Positions 1-7,638 are shown, numbered from the stretch's first letter. The stretch: 20,897 bases of DNA from JANLSE01 sp038214135 (GCA_038214135.1 JBBQSD010000117.1:1-20897), one strand, 5' to 3'. The notes: generated by a model from the letters alone, not told the origin. Translations and numbers: made by a program.

Positions 1-200
1 ATAGTACATCTCTCATAGAGCACTCGGAATCCGCAGGCTGATTACTCTGGTATCATGGAATCTATTACGAACACGTAATCGGTAAACGGGCGTAGCACAA
101 AGCAAGGGTACGGAGGCGCAGCCCCCGAAAGAAATCTCGCTCCCGCTCCATGGACAAATCCGGTAGGATGGCTAATACGAAGGATAAAGGAATACTATCA

Positions 201-773
201 ATGAAAATCTATACGCGCACGGGCGATGATGGGACGACTGGCCTGTGGGGTGGCCTGCGGGTTGCAAAAGATTCACTGCGTGTGCAGGCCTATGGCACGG
301 TTGATGAATGCAATGCAGTGCTTGGTGTTGCGCGAGCATCTGGCCTGAACCCAGAACTGGATCTCTTGATTGCAGGTATTCAGGATCAGCTGTTTGTTGT
401 CGGGGCCGATCTAGCGACTCCTGGTGAAGCAGCCAGTATTCCGCGTATTGGCGCTGCTGAGGTGCTTGCATTGGAACAGGCGATTGATTCATTGGAGGAA
501 CAGCTGACGCCGCTACGCCAGTTTATTCTGCCTGGTGGCAGCCCTGCTGCTGCACAATTGCATTTCGCACGAACTGTGTGTCGGCGGGCAGAACGCTGGA
601 CGATCAGCCTGGCGCATGAAGAACCGATCAATGATCAGGTGCTTATGTATCTGAATCGCCTTTCCGATTTCCTGTTTACTGCTGCACGTGCCGCAAATGC
701 ACAGGCTGGTATTGCCGATATTCCCTGGAATAGCCCACGGCTCCAGGCCCAGAAGCCAACAACTACGGTATAA
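201..773 (+). CDS. Cob(I)alamin adenosyltransferase, PduO type
   Basis: This 190-residue protein should transfer the adenosyl group of ATP to cob(I)alamin, making adenosylcobalamin in the cytoplasm. The PduO-family signature is intact: TRTGDDGTTGL at residues 5-15, which binds the ATP phosphates, then VAKDSLRVQAYGTVDE at 21-36. The helix with CRRAER at 127-132 and YLNRLSDFLF at 150-159 form the rest of the active site seen in this family. I chose the ATG at 201 because the conserved N-terminus begins there and AAAGGA lies 9 bases upstream. An in-frame ATG at 150 would add 17 residues that do not look like family sequence. The length is normal for the family. The M20 peptidase gene follows after 69 bases with no clear terminator, so co-transcription is possible. 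I saw no cobalamin riboswitch upstream. Confidence 0.93.
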   Translation: MKIYTRTGDDGTTGLWGGLRVAKDSLRVQAYGTVDECNAVLGVARASGLNPELDLLIAGIQDQLFVVGADLATPGEAASIPRIGAAEVLALEQAIDSLEEQLTPLRQFILPGGSPAAAQLHFARTVCRRAERWTISLAHEEPINDQVLMYLNRLSDFLFTAARAANAQAGIADIPWNSPRLQAQKPTTTV

Positions 774-842
774 TTCGCCACTCACCTTGTTTGCTTGCCT
801 ATCGCCAGGCGATTGTGAATTGCAAAGAATGAAGGGTAGATA

Positions 843-2261
843 ATGGCTATGCAACAGACGATCCTCGAATATGTCGATCAGCACGATGAGCAGCTCTCCT
901 ATCTGGCCAAGGAGATCTGGAATCACCCGGAGATTGCCCTGGAGGAGCGCTTTGCCTGTAAACTGCTGGCAGATGAGCTTGAAGCCGCCGGGTTTACCGT
1001 TGAGCGTGGCATAGGCAACATGCCAACCGCATTTGTGGCCAGTTGGGGTAGTGGGGCACCAATCATCGGTATTCTTGGTGAGTATGATGCCCTGCCTGGC
1101 CTTTCCCAACAACCCTCCGCTGATCGCATTCCCGTCCAGACGGGCGGCCCCGGACATGGCTGTGGGCATAATCTATTTGGTGTTGCCTGCCTTGGCGCGG
1201 CCCTGGCACTCAAATCGATCATGGAAACACAACAGATTGCGGGTACTATTCGTTACTACGGCTGCCCGGCGGAAGAAACGCTGGTTGGTAAGACGTTCAT
1301 GGCCAAGGCTGGTATCTTTGATGATCTCGATGCAGCGCTGGCCTGGCATCCCGGCGATACCAACACAATCTGGGCGAGTTCGTCGCTGGCCATGAACTCG
1401 TTCAAGGTGAACTTTCATGGCGTTAGTTCACACGCCGCCGCCGATCCCCATAATGGCCGCAGTGCGCTTGATGGCGCGCAACTGATGGATATTGGCGTCA
1501 ACTATCTGCGCGAGCATATTATTCCCGAGGCCCGTATTCATAGCGTGATCACCAGTGGCGGCCAGGCTCCTAATGTCGTGCCAGCCTATGCCCAGATCTG
1601 GTATTTCGTTCGTGCGCCACGGCGGGATCAGGTTGCGGCGATCTATGCGCGTGTGCTGGATATTGCCAAGGGTGCTGCGCTGATGAGCGGCACAACCTAT
1701 GATATCGATTTTGTGACGGGATGCTATGAGTTGCTGCCGAATCTGACGCTCTCACAGCTGATGCTAGAGAAGATGCAATCGGTTGGCAACCTGAGCTTCA
1801 CTGCCGAGGAGCAGGCATTCGCCAAACAGCTGCAGGAAACCTTTACACCGGGCACGCTTGAACATGCCTTCGACCTGACTCAGCGCCAGGTGCGGATCGA
1901 GCTTGATCGAACCATGATCGCGACGCCACTATGGGAACAGATCTTGCCGCATACCGAGACATATATGGTCATGCCCGGCTCAACTGAGGTTGGTGATGTC
2001 AGCCAGATTACACCGACTGGGCAACTAACAACCTGTTGCTGGCCATTGGGTACGCCAGGGCATAGTTGGCAGATCGTTGCTTCATCTGGTTCGAGTATTG
2101 GCGCGAAGGGAATGCTCCTGGCAGCCAAAACACTGGCACTGACAGGGCTGGATCTGTTGACAAAACCAGATGTTCTGGCGGCTGCCCAGGCCGAGTTTAA
2201 GCACAAATCGAATGGGAAGCCATATATCTCGCCAGTACCAGATGGCACGCTGCCTCACTGA
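843..2261 (+). CDS. M20 family amidohydrolase (aminobenzoyl-glutamate hydrolase B-like)
   Basis: This 472-residue cytoplasmic metal-dependent amidohydrolase belongs to peptidase family M20 and resembles AbgB, which cleaves p-aminobenzoyl-glutamate. GEYDALPG at residues 79-86 carries the first metal-site signature. GGPGHGCGHN at 101-110 and CPAEE at 141-145 supply further metal ligands and the catalytic acid, with H169 (AWHPG) probably another ligand. The lid/dimerisation domain starts near 185 with SSHAAADPHNGRSALDG. The C-terminal part returns to the catalytic fold, with GSTEVGDVS and TPGHSWQ. AAGGG at 832-836 lies 6 bases before the ATG. The family is clear. The substrate is an inference, because related proteins act on other N-acyl amino acids and dipeptides. 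It lies 69 bases downstream of the cobalamin adenosyltransferase gene, with no obvious functional link. Confidence 0.88.
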   Translation: MAMQQTILEYVDQHDEQLSYLAKEIWNHPEIALEERFACKLLADELEAAGFTVERGIGNMPTAFVASWGSGAPIIGILGEYDALPGLSQQPSADRIPVQTGGPGHGCGHNLFGVACLGAALALKSIMETQQIAGTIRYYGCPAEETLVGKTFMAKAGIFDDLDAALAWHPGDTNTIWASSSLAMNSFKVNFHGVSSHAAADPHNGRSALDGAQLMDIGVNYLREHIIPEARIHSVITSGGQAPNVVPAYAQIWYFVRAPRRDQVAAIYARVLDIAKGAALMSGTTYDIDFVTGCYELLPNLTLSQLMLEKMQSVGNLSFTAEEQAFAKQLQETFTPGTLEHAFDLTQRQVRIELDRTMIATPLWEQILPHTETYMVMPGSTEVGDVSQITPTGQLTTCCWPLGTPGHSWQIVASSGSSIGAKGMLLAAKTLALTGLDLLTKPDVLAAAQAEFKHKSNGKPYISPVPDGTLPH

Positions 2262-2271
2262 TTACATTCGG

Positions 2272-2300
2272 TTGACCGTGGGGGGGCATGCGGGTACAAT
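2272..2300 (+). promoter_or_regulatory. Sigma70-type promoter for the DUF3048 lipoprotein gene
   Basis: TTGACC at 2272-2277 and TACAAT at 2295-2300 each match the consensus hexamers at five of six positions. They are separated by exactly 17 bases. The spacer is unusually G-rich, with a run of seven G. Transcription would start near 2307, giving a leader of about 40 bases with the ribosome binding site GAGGAAGAG just before the ATG at 2346. Confidence 0.7.
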
Positions 2301-2345
2301 ACCAACCGCGATATCAGCGTTATGCGCATCATATGAGGAAGAGTA

Positions 2346-3515
2346 ATGCACGCGTCGAATGTATCTCGGCTGCTGCTGATAACCAGTTTCCTGGGCCTGT
2401 TGATCGGTTGCGCCGGACAAGCCAGCGTTGCGCCAACCAGCGCACCTGCAATTGTTCCGACCAGCGCGCCCGTAGCTGCACCCACGGTTGCGCCAACCGT
2501 GGGTGCGGCCACTGAGCCAACCGTTGCGCCAACCGTGGCTGTGGCCACTGAGCCAACCGTTGCGCCAACCGTGGCTGTGGCCACTGAGCCAACATCTGCA
2601 CCTGCTGTTAGTAGTGTTGGTGGTGTTGCACTGGTGCGTGGAAGTATCATCAAACGACCATATGTAGTGATGATCGACAACCATCCCAATGCCTATCCAC
2701 AATCGGGATTGGATAAAGCAACGGTTGTGTTTGAGGCACTGGCCGAATTTGGCCTTACCCGCTTCATGGCTGTCTATGCGCCAGGAATCTCCCCCGATGT
2801 CACGCGGATCGGGCCGGTACGCAGCACGCGGCTCTATTTTGCACAATGGGCATTGCCACTTGGTGCCGTGTATGTTCATGCAGGTGGCTCACCGCAGGGC
2901 CTGGCGCTGGTCGAAAGCAGCCAGTTGATCATGAATGTGGATGCACTCTTTCGTGCCAATGGTAATTATTTCAGCCGCGATGATCGCCGTGTTGCGCCGC
3001 ACAACCTGTATACAAGCACGTCCAATTTGGATCAAGCGGCAGCATCTGGCAATGCGCAACCGATCCGATCCGATGTTGGCTTCCTATTCAAAGCAGAAGC
3101 CCCTGTGGCGCAACGGCCTGTTGCACAAATTCTGACCTATTTTTTCTTGTATAGCGAAGACGCTGCTGGTTGGGTGTATGATCCAGCAAGCAACAGCTAT
3201 AGCCGTTTGCGGCGTGGCAAACCGGCTATCGATGCTGAAAGTGGCGCACAATTACGAGCCAAGAACGTTGTGGTGATGGAGGTCAAGGAGGCACCTATTA
3301 CTGGCGACGAGAAGGGCCGGATTGAGCAGCAGGTGGTTGGCTCGGGCAAGGCGCGTGTGTTTGTGGATGGCATCGAGCGCGAAATTACCTGGCACAAGGA
3401 TACGCCTGAATCGCCGCTCTTGTTTCTTGATGGATCGAACCAGGAGATCCAGTTTAATATTGGCCAGATCTGGATTGTTGCGCTGCCAACCCTGGATAAT
3501 CTGAAGGTTTCATAA
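2346..3515 (+). CDS. DUF3048 (YerB-like) lipoprotein
   Basis: This 389-residue protein is probably membrane-anchored and exported. It has a short hydrophobic signal ending in the lipobox LIGC, with Cys22 as the lipidation site. A Pro/Thr/Val/Ala spacer spans residues 25-90 and contains a 12-residue repeat (PTVAPTVAVATE) three times at 46-81. The N-terminal DUF3048 domain starts near 100, with RPYVVMIDNHPNAYPQSGL and IGPVRSTR. A C-terminal DUF3048_C-like part follows (KNVVVMEV, then ARVFVDG and ITWHKDT). DUF3048 proteins such as Bacillus YerB have no settled function, so none is assigned. GAGGAAGAG at 2335-2343 sets the start. The stop codon is two bases from the stop of the convergent recR gene. 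Confidence 0.87.
   Translation: MHASNVSRLLLITSFLGLLIGCAGQASVAPTSAPAIVPTSAPVAAPTVAPTVGAATEPTVAPTVAVATEPTVAPTVAVATEPTSAPAVSSVGGVALVRGSIIKRPYVVMIDNHPNAYPQSGLDKATVVFEALAEFGLTRFMAVYAPGISPDVTRIGPVRSTRLYFAQWALPLGAVYVHAGGSPQGLALVESSQLIMNVDALFRANGNYFSRDDRRVAPHNLYTSTSNLDQAAASGNAQPIRSDVGFLFKAEAPVAQRPVAQILTYFFLYSEDAAGWVYDPASNSYSRLRRGKPAIDAESGAQLRAKNVVVMEVKEAPITGDEKGRIEQQVVGSGKARVFVDGIEREITWHKDTPESPLLFLDGSNQEIQFNIGQIWIVALPTLDNLKVS
2481..2588 (+). repeat. 36-bp in-frame tandem repeat, three copies
   Basis: Three consecutive 36-base units lie at 2481-2516, 2517-2552 and 2553-2588. The second and third are identical and the first differs at a few positions. Each encodes 12 residues of the spacer that follows the lipid anchor, so copy-number change would lengthen or shorten the spacer without breaking the frame. 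Confidence 0.92.
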
Positions 3516-3517
3516 TC

Positions 3518-4135
3518 CTATAATTCCCGCCGCCCCTCCAGAGCCGAACTGAGTGTACTGGAATCGGCCCATTCCAGATCCCCACCCGTCGGCAAACCAC
3601 GGGCCAGGCGTGTGACGCGCACGCCAAGCGAGACCAGCGCTCGCTGGAGATGGAAGGCCGTTGCTTCACCTTCCAGATTGGGGTTCGTCGCCAGGATCAC
3701 TTCTTCAAGTGGTTCTGTGCGCACCCGATCAACAAGCTCATCGAAATAGATGTCCTCACGGTTCATGCCCTCCAATGGCGCGATCCGGCCATGCAGCACA
3801 TGGTACAGCCCTTTGAATACCCCGGTGCGCTCGATTGCAACGGCATCAAGCGGTTCCTCAACTACACAGACGATACGCTGATCGCGGTTGGTGTTGCTGC
3901 AAATCGAGCAAAACTCATCCTGAGCGATATAGAAGCAGCGTTTGCAGAAGCGCACGCCCTCTTTGAGGCCAAGCAATGCCTCGGCCAGGCTGCGTGTTTG
4001 TTCTTCCTCCGCACGAAGCAGGAAGAACGTCAGCCGTGAGGCCGTCTTCGGGCCGATCCCCGGCAGACGGCCAAATTCCTCAATCATGCGTGCAACTGGT
4101 TCGATCAGCAGGTTATTTTCGGTATTAAGCGCCAT
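3518..4135 (-). CDS. recR: Recombination mediator protein RecR
   Basis: RecR acts with RecF and RecO to load RecA onto SSB-coated gaps. The 205-residue length and domain order are typical. There is a helix-hairpin-helix LPGIGPKTASRL at 24-35 and a four-cysteine zinc site at C64, C67, C76 and C79. The Toprim domain starts at about residue 88 with VCVVEEPLD, and the Walker-like C-terminal motif LPTGGDLEWAD lies at 181-191. The ATG at 4135 matches the family N-terminus; a GTG at 4183 would add 16 unrelated residues. The ribosome binding site is weak. It is the third gene of the dnaX-ebfC-recR cluster, 102 bases after ebfC, with a heptamer repeat in that gap. It converges on the DUF3048 gene with two bases between stop codons. 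Confidence 0.96.
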   Translation of the reverse strand: MALNTENNLLIEPVARMIEEFGRLPGIGPKTASRLTFFLLRAEEEQTRSLAEALLGLKEGVRFCKRCFYIAQDEFCSICSNTNRDQRIVCVVEEPLDAVAIERTGVFKGLYHVLHGRIAPLEGMNREDIYFDELVDRVRTEPLEEVILATNPNLEGEATAFHLQRALVSLGVRVTRLARGLPTGGDLEWADSSTLSSALEGRREL

Positions 4136-4210
4136 ATCGTTTACTCGTTCAAGGCGTAACTTGCTCGTTTCTATGCACAACACACTATTGCATGAAACGA
4201 GCCTTCATAT

Positions 4211-4238
4211 CGGCTATCGGCTATCGGCTATCGGCTAT
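4211..4238. repeat. Heptamer tandem repeat, four perfect copies
   Basis: CGGCTAT is repeated four times without a mismatch between ebfC and recR. It overlaps the first base of the ebfC stop codon (4238-4240). In the phase starting at 4212 the unit reads GGCTATC, close to the heptamers at 7611-7638 and 7733-7760. Confidence 0.93.
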
Positions 4239-4543
4239 CAGAACAGGCCAGGAATCTTCATTCCACCAGTCAGCGGGCCAAGCCGTTTTTCCGAGAGTTC
4301 CTGCGCCTTCTTCGTGGCATCGCTGATCGCCGTCATGATCAGATCCTGCAGTGTTTCGATATCCTCGGGATCAACCACCTCTGGCGCGAGTTTAATCGCC
4401 CGCACCTCACGATGACCATTCATTGTCACCGTCACATAGCTGCCGGCTGTGCCTTCAACGAATTCGTTGGCCAGCTCTTCCTGGATTTTGGCCATCTGTT
4501 TTTGCATCTGCTGGGCCATTTGCTGAAGCTGTCGTTGGTTCAT
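4238..4543 (-). CDS. ebfC: YbaB/EbfC family nucleoid-associated protein
   Basis: This small protein of 101 residues belongs to the YbaB/EbfC family, homodimers that bind DNA and associate with the nucleoid. It opens with a Gln/Met-rich helix (MNQRQLQQMAQQMQKQMAKI). The family sheet core follows (GSYVTVTMNGHREVRAIKLA), and then the C-terminal helix region with DLIMTAISDATKKAQE. The start at 4543 is supported by GAGGAG 7 bases upstream. That ribosome binding site is formed by the last two sense codons (GAG GAG) of dnaX, whose stop lies only 4 bases from this ATG. Translation of the two genes is therefore probably coupled. The dnaX-ebfC-recR order is conserved across many bacteria. Confidence 0.94.
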   Translation of the reverse strand: MNQRQLQQMAQQMQKQMAKIQEELANEFVEGTAGSYVTVTMNGHREVRAIKLAPEVVDPEDIETLQDLIMTAISDATKKAQELSEKRLGPLTGGMKIPGLF

Positions 4544-4547
4544 GCTC

Positions 4548-6344
4548 TTACTCCTCGTGTGTCTCGACCCGGACAATCTCGGCGTCGAAGATATTGATCG
4601 CGGCTTTGACAAGCGGATCTTTGCGGCTACTGCGGATCTGCTCACGCAGGACATTCGGGTTCTCGCGGCCCTGTGCCTCCACAACGCAGCTGATGAAATG
4701 GGTTGCGTTCATGTGCTTGCTCAGCACCTTTTCAACAATCTGGCGCAGGTTTGGCTTCTCCAGCCGGGTCAGCAGCCAATCATTGGCCACTTCGAGAATA
4801 ACAACATTCTCTTTAATGTCAATTGGCCGCACGCCACTATTTAATAATGCCTGAAGCGTCTTATCGTGAACGCGCACATCACGAATGATCTCTGGCCAGA
4901 CACTCTCGATCCGCTCAAGGGCGGCTGCATCGGCATTGGCAGCCTCAAACCCCTCAATTGGATCAGGAATTGTGATGCCTGGGGTGATTGGTTCTGGCAC
5001 TTCTGGTACAGCGACAGCCACAGGTTCAATGCTTGCTGTGATCGGTGGCTGTTCAACAGGCTCGCTGGTATGTATAGGAACCGCTGATGCTGCTATTGGC
5101 TCGCTCTGCGGTGCAGGAACGGCTGGCAGCACTTCAACAGGTTTCGTCGCTGGTGTGGCTGGTATAGTTGGCTGGCGTGCTACTGGTGTCGTTGTGGGTG
5201 CTGGGCGTGCTGGCGTCGGTGTACGGTTTGGTGCAGGCACAGGCGCAGTTCGAACTGGCGCAGGAGCGGCAATCGCCTCAACGACGGCCAGTTCGAGTGG
5301 TAATTGGCCATATGGGCTGGTGCGCAGTTGATAATCCAACTCGCCAAACAAGCGCGTCCAGGCCAGTAGTGCGCCAAGATCGGCAGATGCGACCTGGGAT
5401 TGATAGTGGGCCAGTTCATCTTCAGAAAGATCGAGGAGCGTGCTATCTGCGGTGGCCTTGAGCAACAGCAGCGAGCGCAACTGCTCAACCAGATCGCGGG
5501 TGAACTGGCGCAGATCGGCCCCCTGAGCGGCAACGGATGCGATAACTTGCAGTCCGGCTGTTAGATCGGCTGAGAGCAGTGCATCGACCAATGCCGATAC
5601 TTCCTGCGATGCGGTTGCGCCAAGCAGCCCGCGTACCTGTTCCAAGCTGATTGCTGTGCTACCATAGGACATCAGCTGGTCGAGAACACTCAGCGCATCG
5701 CGCATACTGCCCGTTGCCGCACGGCTGATTGATTCGGCAGCACCCGCTTCCAGGGTGAAACCCTCCTGGCTGGCAATTTCGCGCAGGTGAGCAACAGTTG
5801 CAGCAATACTATGGCGGTTAAAGGTGAAGCGTTGGCAGCGGGAAAGAATAGTCGCCGGGACTTTATGGATCTCGGTGGTTGCGAGGATGAACAGTGCATG
5901 CGCCGGTGGCTCTTCCAGGGTTTTCAGCAGCGCATTAAAAGCTGCCGTGGAGAGCATGTGCGTTTCGTCGATGATATAGACTTTATACTGGCCCATGGTT
6001 GGCCGGAACTGCACGCGTTCGATGATCTCGCGGGCATCCTCAACACTAGTATGCGAGGCTGCATCCATTTCGATCACATCAACCGCACGGCCATCGGCTA
6101 TCGCCATACACGATTCACACACGCCACATGGCCGTAGTTCGAGTGCAGCCGTACAGTTAACCGCCTTAGCCAACAGCCGTGCAACGGTGGTTTTGCCAAC
6201 ACCACGCGGCCCAGTAAACAAATAGGCATGGGCAATACGACCCTCTACGAGTGCGTTTCGCAGGGTTTGGACAATATGTTCCTGGCCGATCAGTTCATCG
6301 AATGTCTGTGATCGGTAGCGACGGTACAGGGCTTGCGATGCCAT
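4548..6344 (-). CDS. dnaX: DNA polymerase III subunit gamma/tau
   Basis: DnaX is the ATPase motor of the clamp loader that places the beta clamp on primed DNA. All AAA+ features are present: Walker A GPRGVGKT at residues 45-52, zinc ligands C64, C73, C76 and C79, Walker B VYIIDETHM at 122-130, sensor 1 (ATTE, 155-158) and the SRC motif at 168-170. Domain III ends near residue 360. It is followed by a Pro/Ala/Thr/Val-rich linker of roughly 100 residues and a C-terminal region typical of the long tau form. At 598 residues it is a full tau-like protein. I saw no A-run in the linker that would suggest programmed frameshifting to gamma. The ribosome binding site is weak. The promoter at 6378-6406 lies directly upstream. 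Confidence 0.96.
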   Translation of the reverse strand: MASQALYRRYRSQTFDELIGQEHIVQTLRNALVEGRIAHAYLFTGPRGVGKTTVARLLAKAVNCTAALELRPCGVCESCMAIADGRAVDVIEMDAASHTSVEDAREIIERVQFRPTMGQYKVYIIDETHMLSTAAFNALLKTLEEPPAHALFILATTEIHKVPATILSRCQRFTFNRHSIAATVAHLREIASQEGFTLEAGAAESISRAATGSMRDALSVLDQLMSYGSTAISLEQVRGLLGATASQEVSALVDALLSADLTAGLQVIASVAAQGADLRQFTRDLVEQLRSLLLLKATADSTLLDLSEDELAHYQSQVASADLGALLAWTRLFGELDYQLRTSPYGQLPLELAVVEAIAAPAPVRTAPVPAPNRTPTPARPAPTTTPVARQPTIPATPATKPVEVLPAVPAPQSEPIAASAVPIHTSEPVEQPPITASIEPVAVAVPEVPEPITPGITIPDPIEGFEAANADAAALERIESVWPEIIRDVRVHDKTLQALLNSGVRPIDIKENVVILEVANDWLLTRLEKPNLRQIVEKVLSKHMNATHFISCVVEAQGRENPNVLREQIRSSRKDPLVKAAINIFDAEIVRVETHEE

Positions 6345-6377
6345 GAATGCTCATTTATGTGTATTTAGTACTATGCA

Positions 6378-6406
6378 ATTATACCCGAGCGCTGGCCCAC
6401 CTGCAA
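6378..6406 (-). promoter_or_regulatory. Promoter of the dnaX-ebfC-recR operon
   Basis: On the minus strand a perfect TATAAT (6378-6383) lies 17 bases downstream of TTGCAG (6401-6406). The -35 box keeps only the TTG core. The predicted start near 6371 leaves a leader of about 27 bases before the dnaX ATG. No other comparable hexamer pair was seen between dnaX and the divergent DUF4349 gene. Confidence 0.6.
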
Positions 6407-6456
6407 ACAGATTTGCGACTTGGTGGGAAGTGTACAAAGTCATATGCAGTGCCGAT

Positions 6457-6572
6457 CCCCTCACCCCCGACCCCTCTCCCAGAACGGCAGAGGGGAGCAG
6501 AAGGCTTTCTGATGTGGTAGAACCCCTCTCCCAACGTGGGAGAGGGGTGGCGCAACGCGCCGGGGTGAGGGG
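6457..6572. repeat. MITE-like palindromic intergenic repeat
   Basis: The 116-base element is bounded by perfect 11-bp inverted ends, CCCCTCACCCC at 6457-6467 and GGGGTGAGGGG at 6562-6572. Inside is a second perfect 11-bp stem, CCCCTCTCCCA at 6523-6533 and its complement at 6537-6547, with loop ACG. An imperfect stem of the same kind lies at 6471-6495. It encodes nothing convincing, and I see no target-site duplication. Together with the inverted repeat at 6606-6631 and the dnaX promoter it accounts for the 332-base gap between dnaX and the DUF4349 gene. A related, more diverged copy lies near 17709-17814. Confidence 0.8.
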
Positions 6573-6605
6573 AAAAGAGACGTGGTACAAGCTTTTAGCG
6601 ATCTG

Positions 6606-6631
6606 GAACGAATGTGGGCTCTCATTCGTTC
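6606..6631. promoter_or_regulatory. Perfect 9-bp inverted repeat upstream of the DUF4349 gene
   Basis: GAACGAATG at 6606-6614 is exactly complementary to CATTCGTTC at 6623-6631, with an 8-base spacer. It ends 45 bases before the ATG at 6677. It could be a dimeric repressor site or an RNA hairpin. The left arm with the preceding G (GGAAC) also resembles the -35 element of some ECF sigma-factor promoters. No clear sigma70 promoter was seen here. The function is unproven. Confidence 0.45.
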
Positions 6632-6676
6632 TATGTATAGACGAATAACCGCTGCTATTCTATAAGGAGCGCACCA

Positions 6677-7609
6677 ATGAAGAACCAAACCCTACTCGCG
6701 CTGATCGTTCTCGTACTGGCGCTTTCGGCCTGTGGCGGCGCTTCACCCGCTGCTGCGCCAGCGCCCGCCCAGTCTGTTGCGGAAGCGCCAGCAGCTCCGC
6801 CATCGGCGAACAGTGGTCTTGATGCCGCCAAAGGTGGCGAAGGCGGCCCAACAGCGGCACAGGAACCGGCCCAGAACACTCCGAGCGATACTCAGCGGCT
6901 GGTGATCAAGACTGCCCAACTTTCCTTGCAGGTCGAGAGTGTCCGCGATACGGAAATCGCCATCCGCAACAAGGTCAATGAGTTGGGTGGCTATATCGTA
7001 ACATCGCAGAGCAATGGCACCGATGCGGATATGTATATGGATATCACCTTTCGGGTGCCTTCCAATCGTTTTGAGGATGCGCTCAATGGCGTGCAGGGCA
7101 TGGCCAAGAAGGTGCTGAGCCGTTCGCTTGGTGGTGAGGATGTGACGGCGGAATACGTCGATCTCGAATCACGAATGCGTAATCTGGAAGCCACCCGTGA
7201 TCGGCTGCTGACGTTGCTCCAGAAGGCCGATAAAGTCGAAGATGCCCTGGCTGTCAACCAAGCATTGACCGACGTACAAGGTCAGATCGAACAGGCCAAG
7301 GGCCGCATGGAATACCTGCAGAAGAGCTCGGCGCTCTCGACAATCAGTGTCTCATTGCGGCCAGTTCCACAGACGCCGATTATTTCTGAGGATGGCTGGG
7401 AGCCGCTACGTGTAGCACGCCAGGCATTGCGCGGGCTGATTGAGTTTGGGCAGGGGCTGGTCGAACTTGCGATCATCTTGCTCGTCTGGGCACCCGTTTG
7501 GCTCCCAATTATTCTGCTGCTGCGCTGGGGTTGGCGGCGAATGGCCCGTAAGTCCAAGCCGATTGAAGTGGCAAAGCCAATTGAGCCGCAGGCACCGACG
7601 ACGCCATAG
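6677..7609 (+). CDS. DUF4349 domain lipoprotein
   Basis: This 310-residue protein is exported and membrane-bound. Its lipobox LSAC places the lipidated residue at Cys19. A low-complexity Ala/Pro/Gly spacer covers residues 20-70. The DUF4349 domain runs from about 73 to 283, with RLVIKTAQLSL, ELGGYIV, ITFRVPSNRFEDAL and TAEYVDLESRMRNLEATRDR. Residues 163-215 look like a coiled coil. A C-terminal membrane segment at about 263-283 is followed by a short basic tail, so the protein seems anchored at both ends. DUF4349 has no established biochemical role. AAGGAG at 6664-6669 sets the start. The gene is followed at once by a heptamer array and a terminator. Confidence 0.88.
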   Translation: MKNQTLLALIVLVLALSACGGASPAAAPAPAQSVAEAPAAPPSANSGLDAAKGGEGGPTAAQEPAQNTPSDTQRLVIKTAQLSLQVESVRDTEIAIRNKVNELGGYIVTSQSNGTDADMYMDITFRVPSNRFEDALNGVQGMAKKVLSRSLGGEDVTAEYVDLESRMRNLEATRDRLLTLLQKADKVEDALAVNQALTDVQGQIEQAKGRMEYLQKSSALSTISVSLRPVPQTPIISEDGWEPLRVARQALRGLIEFGQGLVELAIILLVWAPVWLPIILLLRWGWRRMARKSKPIEVAKPIEPQAPTTP

Positions 7610-7610
7610 G

Positions 7611-7638
7611 AGCTTTCAGCAGTCAGCAGTCAGCAATT
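7611..7638 (+). repeat. Degenerate heptamer array after the DUF4349 gene
   Basis: Four successive heptamers, AGCTTTC, AGCAGTC, AGCAGTC and AGCAATT, begin one base after the TAG stop codon. They belong to the same loose family as the arrays at 4211-4238 and 7733-7760. Confidence 0.72.

Noticed and set aside
1..200. Cobalamin riboswitch before the adenosyltransferase gene
   Set aside because: No B12-box sequence or plausible multi-stem fold was seen. Only a 6-bp inverted repeat (64-69 with 74-79) and a REP half-copy (29-41) are visible.
513..1169. 218-codon minus-strand ORF
   Set aside because: It overlaps the 3' end of the adenosyltransferase gene and the start of the amidohydrolase gene, both with clear family motifs. 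Its protein shows no recognisable pattern.
4211..4238. CRISPR-like array
   Set aside because: The units are 7 bases long with no spacers, and no cas genes are present in the window.
4860..5300. Programmed frameshift site in dnaX producing the short gamma form
   Set aside because: No slippery A-run or A-AAA-AAG type sequence was seen on the coding strand in the linker.
4885..5331. 148-codon plus-strand ORF rich in Gly, Ala, Thr and Ser
   Set aside because: It is antisense to the low-complexity linker of dnaX, and its composition simply mirrors that linker.
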